Assembly: GCF_033095965.1 (NCBI RefSeq)
Contig: NZ_AP026801.1
Location: forward strand, 434,001 to 498,000
DNA from: Xylocopilactobacillus apis
GTDB lineage: Bacteria; Bacillota; Bacilli; Lactobacillales; Lactobacillaceae
Length of the DNA stretch: 64,000 nt
Direction: 5' to 3'
In this document: positions 55,226 through 64,000 of the stretch, piece after piece
Numbering within the stretch: the first letter of the stretch is position 1
Layout: every line of letters begins with the position of its first letter
Translations under genes and position numbers: made by a program
The notes under the pieces: model-generated
Told to the model about the DNA's origin: nothing
Databases searched by the model: none
The model's input: only the letters and a program-made list of their open reading frames with translations

Positions 55226-56380
55226 ATGGCAGAAGATGAAGTAGAAAAATTACATCGAGAACACACGGGAGTTTTATCAATTCATCCAGAGTTATCAGTC
55301 AAAAATCGCACTGAACTGGGAGAGGCATATACACCAGGTGTGGCTGAATTAGCTAAAGAAATTGAAGCAGATCCAGATAAAAAGAATTTGTATACGGCAA
55401 GCGGTAAGCTGGTAGCAGTTGTTACTGATGGATCGGCCGTTCTTGGATTAGGAAATATCGGAGCTGCAGGAGGATTACCAATTGTTGAAGGGAAAGCGCT
55501 CTTATATAAAGATTTAGCAAATGTTGATGCGATTCCATTAGCTGTTGATCAAGTTGAAATTGAAGATTTTGTAAAGGTCATTACAAATATTCAAAAGAGC
55601 TTTGCCGGAATTCATCTTGAAGATATTGCTGCACCTCGCTGTTTTGCAATTGAGGAAGCTTTAAAAGAAAAATTAGAAATTCCCGTTTATCATGACGATC
55701 AAGAGGGCAGTGCGATTGTAGTATTAGCTGGTTTGATTAATGCTGCTAAGGTTGTAAACAAAAAATTAACTGATTTGAAAGTGGTTTTAGCAGGCGTTGG
55801 AGCAGCTGGAATCGCAACGGCAAATCTTCTTTTAGCTAGTGGAATTAAGCATTTATCATTAGTTGATATCCACGGAGTCGTTAAATCTTCTGATGAACGT
55901 TATAACGAATATCAAAGAAATTTAGCAGGTAAAGTTGACTCGCAAGCTGGTGAAGTTTTAGATGATGTAATTAAAGGAGCAGATGCTTTTATCGGTCTAT
56001 CTGATGCTCACGTTTTAAGTAAAGATCAAGTGAAATCAATGGCAGAAAATCCGATCGTTTTTGCATTAGCTAATCCAATTCCAGAAATTGATCCTAATGA
56101 TGCAAAAGAAGCGGGAGCTAAAGTAATTGCCACCGGATCTAGCAAGTATCCTAATCAAGTTAATAATATCTTAGCTTTCCCAGGACTTTTTAAAGGGTTA
56201 ATCAAAAGCGGATTAAAGTCAGTTAACTTAGAATTAGAAGAAAAAATTGCAAGTTCTTTGGCAAATTTAATTAAAAATCCAACTCCTGAAAAAATAGTAC
56301 CAGGCGTATTTGATCAAGGGGTTGTAGAAGCTGTTACAGCATGTGTTGAAGAATATAGCAAGAATTTAAGTAAGAAGTGA
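55226..56380 (+). CDS. citM: Malic-enzyme-family oxaloacetate decarboxylase/malic enzyme
   Basis: 384 aa, short bacterial malic-enzyme type. N-terminal YTPGVAELAKEI at about 35, catalytic Lys in the GLPIVEGKALLYK block at about 85-97, the metal ligands in HLEDIAAPRCFAIE (about 131-144), and the NAD motif GVGAAGIATANLLLASG at about 190. In the citrate cluster of LAB, CitM decarboxylates oxaloacetate to pyruvate. It could also act on malate, since a malate-type carrier is next to it. First gene of the citrate operon. Confidence 0.85.
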   Translation: MAEDEVEKLHREHTGVLSIHPELSVKNRTELGEAYTPGVAELAKEIEADPDKKNLYTASGKLVAVVTDGSAVLGLGNIGAAGGLPIVEGKALLYKDLANVDAIPLAVDQVEIEDFVKVITNIQKSFAGIHLEDIAAPRCFAIEEALKEKLEIPVYHDDQEGSAIVVLAGLINAAKVVNKKLTDLKVVLAGVGAAGIATANLLLASGIKHLSLVDIHGVVKSSDERYNEYQRNLAGKVDSQAGEVLDDVIKGADAFIGLSDAHVLSKDQVKSMAENPIVFALANPIPEIDPNDAKEAGAKVIATGSSKYPNQVNNILAFPGLFKGLIKSGLKSVNLELEEKIASSLANLIKNPTPEKIVPGVFDQGVVEAVTACVEEYSKNLSKK

Positions 56381-56388
56381 GGGGAAAA

Positions 56389-57360
56389 ATGGCAATATTT
56401 TGGACTTCTATTCAGAGCGTTTTAGCAATCATGATTATGATTGCAATCGGTTATGTTGCAAATCAAAAGAAATGGTTTGACGATAAATTTTCTAAATCGT
56501 TATCGAAAATTATAATGCAGGTTGCGTTACCCGCATCGATTTTTATGTCAATGATGGAACATTTTAAACCAGAACAATTATCTAAACTGTCAGTTGGCCT
56601 TTTGTATACAATAATAAGCATTACAATTGGTTTAATTATCAGCTGGATTTTAGTAAAATTTATGAAAATTCCAAAAGGCCGTCGGGGTTTAATGATTACC
56701 GCAATGAATTTTGCTAATACTGTTTTTATCGGGATGCCTTTAAACGAAGCACTTTTCGGTAAAATATCAGTTCCTTATTTATTAGTTTATTATATCGTGA
56801 ATACAATTATGCTCTGGACAGTTGGAGTTTGGATTATTGCCAGTGATGATCCTACTGTCGGCACTGACGGACAAAAAGTTAAATTTGACTGGCATCATTT
56901 AATACCAGCACCGCTTTGGGGCTTTATTGTGGCAATTCCTTTCATCTTCATTCCTTGGATGAAGTCGCATCTATTGGTTAGCTTTGTAACAACTACTTTA
57001 TCCAAAGTTGGGGCCTTGGTAACTCCATTATCTTTAATTTATATTGGAATTATGCTGAGCAGTTTTGGCTTGAAGAATATGAAATTTGATAAATCAGTTA
57101 TTGTTACTTTGTTGGGACGTTTTGTTTTGGCCCCAATTATTATGGCAGCTTTGATTTTTATTGGAGCTCAGGTTGGTCTTAAAATGGTTCCGATTTTTTA
57201 TAAAACTTTAATCATTCAATCGGCGACTCCAACATTTGCAGTTCTGCCGGTTCTCGCCAATACTTATCATGGAGATGTAAAATTTGCGACAAACATAGTT
57301 GTTTCAGCGTCAGTATTGTTTGTCATTGTCGTGCCGGTAATTATGCTAATTATGGGATAA
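56389..57360 (+). CDS. AEC-family organic acid carrier (malate/citrate permease)
   Basis: 323 aa from the ATG at 56389 with GAGGGGAA upstream; the longer frame to 56377 covers the ribosome site. Ten membrane helices of the auxin-efflux-carrier (AEC/MleP) type. The position between malic enzyme and citC matches MaeP in Oenococcus-type citrate clusters, where it is the likely citrate/malate importer. No CitP (2HCT) gene is present. Substrate inferred. Confidence 0.85.
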   Translation: MAIFWTSIQSVLAIMIMIAIGYVANQKKWFDDKFSKSLSKIIMQVALPASIFMSMMEHFKPEQLSKLSVGLLYTIISITIGLIISWILVKFMKIPKGRRGLMITAMNFANTVFIGMPLNEALFGKISVPYLLVYYIVNTIMLWTVGVWIIASDDPTVGTDGQKVKFDWHHLIPAPLWGFIVAIPFIFIPWMKSHLLVSFVTTTLSKVGALVTPLSLIYIGIMLSSFGLKNMKFDKSVIVTLLGRFVLAPIIMAALIFIGAQVGLKMVPIFYKTLIIQSATPTFAVLPVLANTYHGDVKFATNIVVSASVLFVIVVPVIMLIMG

Positions 57361-57364
57361 AAAC

Positions 57365-58408
57365 ATGTCAGATGTTAGGAAGCTGTATTTAAAAATACCG
57401 CGAATCAAAAATTTGTGGATAAAGTTTCTAAATGAACACGGATTAAATGATTTTTCAGAATCTGAGGTTCAAAATCTTGATCTAACGATGGGACTTTATG
57501 AAAATGAAAAATTGATTGGTACCGGGTCACTTAGTGATAATATTTTAAAATTTATTGCAGTTGATGAAGGAGATCCGCCGGGTGCTAATTTCAATCGAAT
57601 AATTACAGCCTTGCAAAATGAATTAATGCAGCAAGGAAAAACTCACATGATGGTTTTTACAAAACCCCAGTATGAGAAGAGTTTTAACTATGTAGGTTTT
57701 AACACATTAGCTAAAACTTCGCTGGGTGTTTTGCTGGAGGCTGGAGCACCGGATATTAAGACGTATTTGACCAATTTACCAGGAGTAAAGGATCAAAAAC
57801 AAGCAGCATCAATTGTCATGAATGCCAATCCTTTTACTTTGGGTCATCGTTATTTGGTAGAACAAGCTGCATCAGAAAACGCAGTTGTGAATGTTTTTGT
57901 GGTTTCAGCTGATCGATCATTATTTTCAAGCAGCGAACGAATGCAGCTGGTTAAAGAAGGATTGGCAGATTTAAAAAATGTGCGTGTTTTTTTTGGCGGC
58001 AGCTATATGGTTAGCTACGCAACTTTTCCTTCGTATTTCTTACCAGCAGGAGATGAAATCATCCGCTATCAAACGACGCTTGATGCACGATTATTTCGTG
58101 ATCAAGTTGCACCCATCCTAAATATCACCAAACGATATTTGGGAGATGAACCTTTTTCGCGGACAACTAACATCTATAATCAAGTTTTACAGCAAGAATT
58201 ACCGCCGTCGATTGAAGTAATAATCGTCAAACGATTAGAAAAGAATCAAAAAATTGTTAATGCAACAGCAGTCAGACAAGCAATTGCTAAACATAATTTA
58301 GATTCAGTAAAAGATTTTTTGCCGTCAACAACAGCTCAATTTATTGAAGATCATGAAAGTGAACTTTTAGCAAGAATTAAGAAAGGAACTAATATTCGTG
58401 GAAATTAA
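57365..58408 (+). CDS. citC: Citrate lyase ligase
   Basis: 347 aa. Acetylates the lyase's prosthetic group with acetate and ATP to activate the enzyme. An N-terminal GNAT-like part (to about 125) precedes the nucleotidyl-transferase fold with the HxGH-type MNANPFTLGHRYLVE at about 152-166 and a VNATAVRQAI block near 297. It overlaps the GTG start of citD by 11 bases. Confidence 0.95.
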   Translation: MSDVRKLYLKIPRIKNLWIKFLNEHGLNDFSESEVQNLDLTMGLYENEKLIGTGSLSDNILKFIAVDEGDPPGANFNRIITALQNELMQQGKTHMMVFTKPQYEKSFNYVGFNTLAKTSLGVLLEAGAPDIKTYLTNLPGVKDQKQAASIVMNANPFTLGHRYLVEQAASENAVVNVFVVSADRSLFSSSERMQLVKEGLADLKNVRVFFGGSYMVSYATFPSYFLPAGDEIIRYQTTLDARLFRDQVAPILNITKRYLGDEPFSRTTNIYNQVLQQELPPSIEVIIVKRLEKNQKIVNATAVRQAIAKHNLDSVKDFLPSTTAQFIEDHESELLARIKKGTNIRGN

Positions 58409-58691
58409 AAAAATAGCGATGGCGGGCACCCTCGAATCCTCAGATATTCAAATTACGTTAAGCCCAGCTGAAAATGGTGGAATTCAAATTGATTTGGATT
58501 CAGCAGTGGCAAGTCAGTTTGGGAATCAAATAAAAAAAGTAATTACGGAAACTTTAAAGAAGTTTCAAATCGATAATGTAAAAGTAAATGCTGTCGATAA
58601 AGGAGCCTTAGATTGTGTTATAAAAGCGCGGACAATTACCGCAGCTCAAAGAGCTTTACAACAAGATGAACCAGCTTGGGAGGTGCTTTAA
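58398..58691 (+). CDS. citD: Citrate lyase acyl carrier protein (gamma)
   Basis: 97 aa. Carries the phosphoribosyl-dephospho-CoA group on the Ser of AGTLESSDIQI near residue 14. GTG start inside citC; its stop TAA shares one base with the ATG of citE. Normal length. Confidence 0.95.
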   Translation: MEIKKIAMAGTLESSDIQITLSPAENGGIQIDLDSAVASQFGNQIKKVITETLKKFQIDNVKVNAVDKGALDCVIKARTITAAQRALQQDEPAWEVL

Positions 58692-59605
58692 TGGCAGAGA
58701 CAGAAGAACGTTTACGCCGAACAATGATGTTTGTGCCGGGCAATAATCCCGCAATGTTAAAAGACGCAGGGATTTACGGCGCTGATTCGATTATGTTTGA
58801 TTTAGAAGATGCAGTTTCAATGCAGGAAAAAGATGCTGCCCGCAGTTTAGTTTATGAAGCACTGCAGACAGTTGATTATGGTAAATCTGAAAAAGTAGTT
58901 CGAATTAATAGTCTTGATACGCCTTATTATCATGATGATGTTCGGGCAATGGTTAAAGCGGGGATTGATGTAATTCGCTTAGCCAAAACAGATACTGCTG
59001 AAATGATTCATCAGCTTGAAAGAGATACCGAAGCAGCCGAAAAAGAATTCGGTCGAGAAGTGGGATCGACTAAATTAATGGCAGCAATTGAAAGTGCGCA
59101 GGCAGTAATTAATGCCAATGAAATTGCTGCAGCATCAAAAAGAATGATGGGGATAGCTCTTTCAGCAGAAGATTATACGACTGATATGAAAACACATCGT
59201 TACCCGGATGGTCGGGAATTAGAATATGCACGCAATGTGATTTTACATGCTGCTCGGGCTGCGGAAATTTCTGCTTTTGATACAGTATTCACTAATCTAG
59301 ATGATGAAGCAGGTTTAATTCGGGAGACAGAATTTATTCATCAATTAGGATTTGATGGAAAATCTGTAATTAATCCTCGTCAGATTCCAATCATCAATAA
59401 AGTTTATGAACCAACTGCAGCTGAGATTGAGAATGCACAATTAATAATTGCGGCAATTGATGAGGCTCACGAAAAAGGTTCCGGCGTAATTGCAATGAAC
59501 GGTCAAATGGTCGATCGTCCGGTTGTTTTACGTGCACAGCGAGTTATGAAGTTAGCCAAAGCTTCAAATTTGATTGATGAGGAGGGTAATTACATTGAAG
59601 AATAA
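58691..59605 (+). CDS. citE: Citrate lyase beta subunit (citryl-ACP lyase)
   Basis: 304 aa from the ATG at 58691 (GAGGTGC upstream); the frame open to 58676 is shorter than this site. HpcH/HpaI aldolase fold: [12 protein letters not shown] at about 12, [13 protein letters not shown] at about 37, [12 protein letters not shown] at about 219. Cleaves citryl-ACP to acetyl-ACP and oxaloacetate. Overlaps citF by 11 bases. Confidence 0.95.
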   Translation: MAETEERLRRTMMFVPGNNPAMLKDAGIYGADSIMFDLEDAVSMQEKDAARSLVYEALQTVDYGKSEKVVRINSLDTPYYHDDVRAMVKAGIDVIRLAKTDTAEMIHQLERDTEAAEKEFGREVGSTKLMAAIESAQAVINANEIAAASKRMMGIALSAEDYTTDMKTHRYPDGRELEYARNVILHAARAAEISAFDTVFTNLDDEAGLIRETEFIHQLGFDGKSVINPRQIPIINKVYEPTAAEIENAQLIIAAIDEAHEKGSGVIAMNGQMVDRPVVLRAQRVMKLAKASNLIDEEGNYIEE

Positions 59606-61133
59606 AGCAGGCGTTGAAATACCAGATGAATTATTAACTAAGTATGGTTATAAGTCTTTTGACGGTGCTGAGCTGGGACATCCTGAAAGTCAAAGAATTG
59701 CTCCAAAAGTTAGAGTATCTGCAGATCAAAGTAAAATTGTTGACTCAATTGAAGAACTTGTTAAAAATAATGTCAAAAATGGCATGACAATCTCGTTTCA
59801 TCATCACCTGCGTGAAGGGGATAAAATTTTTAATAAGGTTATGCAGATTATCATTGATCTGGGAATTAAAGATTTAACCTTAGCTCCATCATCTCTGACA
59901 AATGTCATGAATGATATGGTGGTAAAAGCAATCAAGGCCGGTACAGTAAGCCATATTACTAGTTCTGGGATGAGAGGGAGTTTAGGAGATGCTGTATCTC
60001 ATGGAATTTTAAAAGATCCAGTTATTTTTCGTTCTCATGGCGGCAGAGCTAGAGCAATTGAAACTGGTAAGATTAAAATTGATGTTGCCTTTCTAGGAGT
60101 TCCTAATTCTGATGAAATGGGTAACGCTAACGGAATGATTGGAGATGCTGTTTTCGGTTCATTGGGTTATGCCTTAATGGACGCTCGTTATGCAGATAAG
60201 GTAGTTTTATTAACAGATAATATTGTTGATTATCCAAATACCCCTGCTTCAATTAATCAAACTCAGGTCGATTATGTTATAAAAGTCGATCAAGTTGGAG
60301 ATCCTGAGAAAATTGGATCCGGAGCAACCCGTTTTACTAAAGATCCAAAAGAATTAAAAATTGCTCAAATAATTAATGAAGTTATTACCCATTCTCCGTA
60401 CTTTAAAGAAGGATTTTCTTTTCAGACTGGTTCTGGAGGAGCAGCCCTAGCTGTAACTCGTTATTTAAGACAATCCATGTTAGATCACGGGATTAAAGCA
60501 TCTTTTGCATTAGGTGGAATTACAAAATCAACGACAGATCTTTTAGCAGAAGGACTTGTTAAAAAAGTAATGGATGTACAGGATTTTGACAAGGGTGCAG
60601 CTGATTCAATGCACGGGAATCAAGATCAGCAGGAAATTGATGCTTCCTGGTATGCTGATCCTTATAATAAGGGCGCAATGGTTGCTAAACTAGATGTTTG
60701 TATTCTTTCCGCTCTGCAGGTTGATACCAATTTTAATGTCAATGTTTTAAGTGGTTCAGACGGAGTGATTCGCGGCGCAATTGGCGGACACCAAGATGCA
60801 GCAACCGCTAAATTAACGATTATTTCAGCACCATTAACTCGTGGAAGATTAGCCACAATTGTGCCGAAAATGACTTCAATTACGACACCTGGTGAATCGA
60901 TTGATGTAGTAGCAACTGAATATGGGATTGCGATTAATCCTGCCCGCAAAGATTTAATCGATGCTTTAGGTAAAATTCCAGGCATTCCAGTTTATACGAT
61001 TGAAGAATTACAGGAAAAAGCCGAAAAAATAGTTGGTCAGGCAGATTCAATTGAATATTCTGATCGACCAGTGGCTCTAGTTGAGTATCGTGATGGAACT
61101 TTGATTGATGTAATTAATCAAGTGAAAGAATAA
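59595..61133 (+). CDS. citF: Citrate lyase alpha subunit (citrate:acetyl-ACP transferase)
   Basis: 512 aa from the TTG at 59595, placed nine bases after GAGGAGGG; the in-frame codons before it lie in the ribosome site. Typical blocks are [27 protein letters not shown] and [19 protein letters not shown]. Transfers the ACP from acetate to citrate. A hairpin terminator follows before citX, which would set a lower level for the maturation genes. Confidence 0.95.
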   Translation: MKNKAGVEIPDELLTKYGYKSFDGAELGHPESQRIAPKVRVSADQSKIVDSIEELVKNNVKNGMTISFHHHLREGDKIFNKVMQIIIDLGIKDLTLAPSSLTNVMNDMVVKAIKAGTVSHITSSGMRGSLGDAVSHGILKDPVIFRSHGGRARAIETGKIKIDVAFLGVPNSDEMGNANGMIGDAVFGSLGYALMDARYADKVVLLTDNIVDYPNTPASINQTQVDYVIKVDQVGDPEKIGSGATRFTKDPKELKIAQIINEVITHSPYFKEGFSFQTGSGGAALAVTRYLRQSMLDHGIKASFALGGITKSTTDLLAEGLVKKVMDVQDFDKGAADSMHGNQDQQEIDASWYADPYNKGAMVAKLDVCILSALQVDTNFNVNVLSGSDGVIRGAIGGHQDAATAKLTIISAPLTRGRLATIVPKMTSITTPGESIDVVATEYGIAINPARKDLIDALGKIPGIPVYTIEELQEKAEKIVGQADSIEYSDRPVALVEYRDGTLIDVINQVKE

Positions 61134-61142
61134 ATAAAAAAT

Positions 61143-61169
61143 CAGAACGATAGTGGTTCTGTTTTTTTT
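61143..61169 (+). terminator. Internal terminator between citF and citX
   Basis: CAGAAC (61143-61148) pairs with GTTCTG (61156-61161), then eight T's. A short stem, so read-through is likely. Confidence 0.7.
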
Positions 61170-61209
61170 AGCGGTAAAATCAAAATAACAAAATTAGAGA
61201 GGCAAATTA

Positions 61210-61758
61210 GTGGCTTTTACAATTTTCAACGAAGGCACACCAGTCAAAATTAATGAAGTTCTTTTAAATAAAGATAAGAGAGTTGAACAGCAAAATTTAT
61301 TGATGAAAGAGGATCCGACGGCAACAATTATCGCGACTAAACTAAATATTCCCGGTCCAATAAAAAATAATCATTATTTAGAAGAGATTTTTTTGACAGG
61401 AATTAAAGAGTTAAAAAGTTTAATTGGGGATAAATTAATTAAAAATGAGATTATCTGGCAGCTAAAAACAGGACCAGAAGCTTTTTGGGTTACAGATATT
61501 CCAATAAAAAGGGCTAAAGAAATTGCGATTAGTTTTGAAGATGCTTTTACCTTAGGACGTTTATTTGATGTTGATGTACTATCTTTAAAAACAAAAGAAG
61601 TTCCATTATCAAGGCGGGATCTAGGATTTGAACCTCGAAAATGTTTAATTTGCAGTCGTCCAGCTAAAGAATGTGCACGATCACGTAAACATAGCGTTTT
61701 AGAACTGCAAGAAAAAATCAGCCAAATGGATCGGAGTTATTTCAATTATGCAGATTAA
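61210..61758 (+). CDS. citX: Holo-citrate lyase synthase CitX
   Basis: 182 aa. Transfers the prosthetic-group precursor to apo-CitD. The C-terminal GFEPRKCLICSRPAKECARSRKH is the family mark. GTG start behind AGAGG. Overlaps citG by 11 bases. Confidence 0.92.
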   Translation: MAFTIFNEGTPVKINEVLLNKDKRVEQQNLLMKEDPTATIIATKLNIPGPIKNNHYLEEIFLTGIKELKSLIGDKLIKNEIIWQLKTGPEAFWVTDIPIKRAKEIAISFEDAFTLGRLFDVDVLSLKTKEVPLSRRDLGFEPRKCLICSRPAKECARSRKHSVLELQEKISQMDRSYFNYAD

Positions 61759-62602
61759 AGATTTGGCTCAGTTAGCTGAACAGGCGATGATTGATGAAGT
61801 TATGGTTAATCCAAAGCCGGGTTTAGTAGATCCAGTCACTAATGGATCACATCCGGATATGGACGTTTTTACTTTTGCTGCGAGTGCAGTTTCTTTGAGA
61901 TCTTACTTTAATGAGATCACAATTTTAGGAGCTAACTTTGAGGGAACCGCACTGACGGAACTTTTTCAACAAATACGTTTATTAGGAATTGAAGCAGAAA
62001 AAACAATGTTTAAGGCAACTAATGGCGTCAACACCCATAAAGGGGCAATTTTTTCTTTAGGTGTAATGAGTACAGCAGCGTCCTTTGTATTGACCCACAG
62101 AAATAATTTAGAATTGGAAGTCATTTCTGAAACGATCAAAGAAATGCTTACAGGATTAACTCAGCGTGATTTTGCAAAAGTTAAAGCAAAATCTCCGCAA
62201 GAATTAACAGCCGGTGAAAGAGAATACCTTAAGTATGGTTTAACAGGAATTAGAGGGGAAGCTGAAGCCGGTTTTCCCATAGTTTTTAACGAAGCACTAC
62301 CTTTTTTAAAAGATCAAAAAAATAATAATCGCAATGATCGTTTAATTGATACCTTGATGAAAATTGTATCAATTACTCGTGATAGTAATTTAATTAAACG
62401 AGCAGGAGACCAAAAAATTGTTGGTTGGGCTAAAGCTCAGGCTAATGAATATTTTTCTTTAGGTGCAAGTCAAACAAAAGAAGGAAGATCTTTTTTAAAA
62501 GAACTTGATCAAACCTTTACTGATCGTAATTTAAGCTTAGGCGGCAGTGCTGATTTGTTGATTTTAACAATTTATTTAGCTTTAGTTTTTGATTGGCTGT
62601 AA
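61748..62602 (+). CDS. citG: Triphosphoribosyl-dephospho-CoA synthase CitG
   Basis: 284 aa. Makes the prosthetic-group precursor from ATP and dephospho-CoA. Conserved NPKPGLVDPVTNGSHPDMD at about 21-39, NGVNTHKGAIFSLG at about 95-108, and GGSADLLILT near the C-terminus. CitX and CitG are separate, not fused. Last citrate gene. Confidence 0.93.
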   Translation: MQIKDLAQLAEQAMIDEVMVNPKPGLVDPVTNGSHPDMDVFTFAASAVSLRSYFNEITILGANFEGTALTELFQQIRLLGIEAEKTMFKATNGVNTHKGAIFSLGVMSTAASFVLTHRNNLELEVISETIKEMLTGLTQRDFAKVKAKSPQELTAGEREYLKYGLTGIRGEAEAGFPIVFNEALPFLKDQKNNNRNDRLIDTLMKIVSITRDSNLIKRAGDQKIVGWAKAQANEYFSLGASQTKEGRSFLKELDQTFTDRNLSLGGSADLLILTIYLALVFDWL

Positions 62603-62637
62603 GATAGGTATAAAGTTAAGGTGAGAGGTTAAAGACT

Positions 62638-62877
62638 TTGAAAACTTTTTTTTCGTGGCTAAAAAAAGACTATAGTGTTAAAGAGTTTATTACATGGTTG
62701 ATCATTTTTGTGATGTACGCGGTATTTGTTTATTTATTTTTAGGCAATAAATATTTTACTTGGTGGGCATTTTTGGTGGGTGCTTTGTTAATTGGCTTAA
62801 TTTGTCATTTAATTTTTGTACCGTACCCGAACGTTAAAGATCCTAATTATCCGCCAAAAGGACCACACCATTGGTAA
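62638..62877 (+). CDS. Small two-helix membrane protein, unknown
   Basis: 79 aa. TTG start behind GAGAGG. Two hydrophobic helices (about 17-36 and 42-60, with conserved Trp pairs) and a Pro/His-rich tail ending PPKGPHHW. I do not recognise the family. It follows citG by 36 bases and precedes the valS promoter by only a few. Confidence 0.7.
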   Translation: MKTFFSWLKKDYSVKEFITWLIIFVMYAVFVYLFLGNKYFTWWAFLVGALLIGLICHLIFVPYPNVKDPNYPPKGPHHW

Positions 62878-62881
62878 AAAG

Positions 62882-62909
62882 TTGACAGATATGGCGTAAC
62901 GAGTTAAAT
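62882..62909 (+). promoter_or_regulatory. valS promoter
   Basis: TTGACA (62882-62887), 16-bp spacer, TTAAAT (62904-62909). The T-box leader begins just after it. Confidence 0.75.
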
Positions 62910-62915
62910 TAATTT

Positions 62916-63138
62916 TTAATCAGTGAACAAGAGGCACAGAAACATTTGAAGCTCAGCGAGGCTGTGGTTGGTGGAAGGCAGCTCTTTAAAATTCTGTTGT
63001 GTAGCTTGGGAGATGTTTTGCTGAAACCAAGTAAGTAAAGCCGGTTAACCTCGTTATTGGTTAATAAGTGGAGTATTAACTCAATTTAGGTGGTACCGCG
63101 GAAAATCTCGCCCTATTAGTTTAGGACGGGATTTTTTT
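62916..63138 (+). ncRNA. T-box riboswitch of valS
   Basis: The leader holds the T-box core AGGTGGTACCGCG at 63088-63100, which pairs with the tRNA acceptor end, and a terminator with stem AAATCTCGCCCTA/TTTAGGACGGGATTT (around 63103-63131) and T-run to 63137. An antiterminator can form with the core when uncharged tRNA binds. The Stem I region spans about 62920-63020; I did not identify the specifier codon with certainty, but valS downstream implies Val. Confidence 0.92.
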
Positions 63139-63157
63139 ATAAACGAAGGAGAAAAAA

Positions 63158-64000
63158 ATGACAGAAATGGATAAGAAATATAATCCTAACGAGGTCGAAA
63201 AAGGACGTTACAATAAATGGCTTGAACAGGATCTTTTTAAACCAAACGGGGATCAAAAAGCAAAACCATATTCAATCGTAATTCCGCCGCCAAATGTTAC
63301 TGGTAAGCTGCATTTGGGCCATGCGTGGGATACAACTTTACAGGATATAATTATTCGTCAAAAAAGAATGCAGGGGTTCGATACGCTTTGGCTTCCGGGG
63401 ATGGATCATGCTGGTATTGCAACGCAGGCTAAGGTTGAAGCTAAGTTAAAAGAAGAAGGCGTTTCACGTTATGATTTAGGGCGAGAGAAATTTGTTGAAA
63501 AAGTTTGGGAATGGAAAGATGATTTTTCGGCAACGATCAAAGAACAATGGGGAAAGCTTGGCTTATCACTTGATTACTCGCGTGAACGATTTACTCTTGA
63601 TCAAGGGCTTTCTGATGCAGTAAAAAGAGTTTTCGTTGATTTGTATAACAAAGGCTTAATTTATCGCGGCGAGTACATTATTAACTGGGATCCGCAAGCT
63701 CGCACTGCTTTATCGGATATTGAAGTTGTTCATGAAGATGATAAGGGGGCATTTTACTATCTTAAATATCCTTTTGTTGATGGAACAACATTTGATGGCA
63801 AAGATTATATTGAAATTGCTACAACTCGGCCAGAGACGATGATGGGTGATACGGCAGTAGCTGTTCATCCTAATGATTCCCGTTACCAAGATTTAGTTGG
63901 GAAAAAAGTTTTGCTGCCGCTTGCTAATCGTGAAATTCCAATTATTGCTGATGAATACGTAGATCCAGAATTTGGAACCGGAATGGTTAAAATTACTCCT
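63158..64000 (+). CDS. valS: Valyl-tRNA synthetase, 3'-truncated by window edge
   Basis: First 281 residues of ValRS, which attaches valine to tRNA-Val. ATG behind GAAGGAG. The class I HIGH-type motif appears as [15 protein letters not shown] at about 44-58; [15 protein letters not shown] follows at about 80-94, and the editing (CP1) domain begins near residue 200 with [17 protein letters not shown]. The reading frame is open to the last base. Confidence 0.97.
   Translation, partial: MTEMDKKYNPNEVEKGRYNKWLEQDLFKPNGDQKAKPYSIVIPPPNVTGKLHLGHAWDTTLQDIIIRQKRMQGFDTLWLPGMDHAGIATQAKVEAKLKEEGVSRYDLGREKFVEKVWEWKDDFSATIKEQWGKLGLSLDYSRERFTLDQGLSDAVKRVFVDLYNKGLIYRGEYIINWDPQARTALSDIEVVHEDDKGAFYYLKYPFVDGTTFDGKDYIEIATTRPETMMGDTAVAVHPNDSRYQDLVGKKVLLPLANREIPIIADEYVDPEFGTGMVKITP

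Noticed and set aside
1-64000. tRNA and rRNA genes, intact insertion sequences, prophage genes and replication origins
   Set aside because: I saw none that I could support by reading; only the istB remnant is mobile-element derived.

Overview
The window looks like chromosome of a low-GC, Gram-positive lactic acid bacterium of the family Lactobacillaceae. The evidence is the AT-rich sequence, strong Shine-Dalgarno sites with frequent TTG and GTG starts, C-terminal SLAP domains on one giant surface protein and a WxL-type domain on another, a complete citrate-lyase cluster with a CitI-type regulator, a class III ribonucleotide reductase, a man-type PTS, and a T-box in front of valS. I cannot assign a genus from the sequence alone.

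Layout. 1-6.1 kb: the 3' part of rpoB, then rpoC and its terminator. 6.1-10.9 kb: a 1440-aa secreted SLAP-domain protein behind an unusual promoter region (15-bp inverted repeat, A14 tract), followed by two hairpins with an identical loop. 10.9-17.6 kb: GNAT and HIT proteins and a P1B-type metal ATPase on the minus strand, a PerR-type box, then pepI, an OppA-like lipoprotein and an IphP-type phosphatase. 17.6-21.4 kb: nrdD-nrdG behind probable NrdR boxes, and an MBL-fold hydrolase. 21.5-26.2 kb: mecA, coiA, relQ, nadK, an RluA-type pseudouridine synthase, and cutC. 26.4-32.5 kb: a TetR-like regulator, YitT, an anchored DUF3862-like protein, NADH oxidase, an RsmC-like methyltransferase, tadA and a YigZ protein. 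32.5-35.5 kb: a TrpXYZ-type ABC transporter behind a leader peptide with one Trp codon and mutually exclusive hairpins. 35.5-39.2 kb: BceAB-like transporter and a lipoprotein gene broken by two frameshifts. 39.2-45.6 kb: a man-type PTS operon with a phosphatase, a PRD regulator and a YdjC-type deacetylase. 45.7-48.2 kb: an istB relic, sdpR-sdpI, a long non-coding stretch and an orphan BlaI-type regulator. 48.2-53.3 kb: a 1572-aa BspA-like (DUF285) WxL protein with its own homopolymer-A promoter. 53.3-62.9 kb: a hydrolase and citI (minus strand), then malic enzyme, an AEC-type carrier and citCDEFXG. 62.9-64 kb: a T-box leader and the 5' part of valS.

How the genes work together. The citrate block is a self-contained pathway: import (AEC carrier), activation of the lyase prosthetic group (CitX, CitG, CitC), cleavage (CitDEF) and decarboxylation of the four-carbon product by the malic-enzyme homologue, under divergently transcribed CitI. 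The PTS block couples sugar uptake to a deacetylase and a phosphatase, which suggests an N-acetylated sugar, and has a good cre site at its promoter. The least ordinary parts are the two giant surface-protein genes with A14/A15 tracts just upstream of their -10 boxes, the Trp-codon leader attenuator, the tandem identical-loop hairpins at 10.8 kb, and two genes that may start at AUU.
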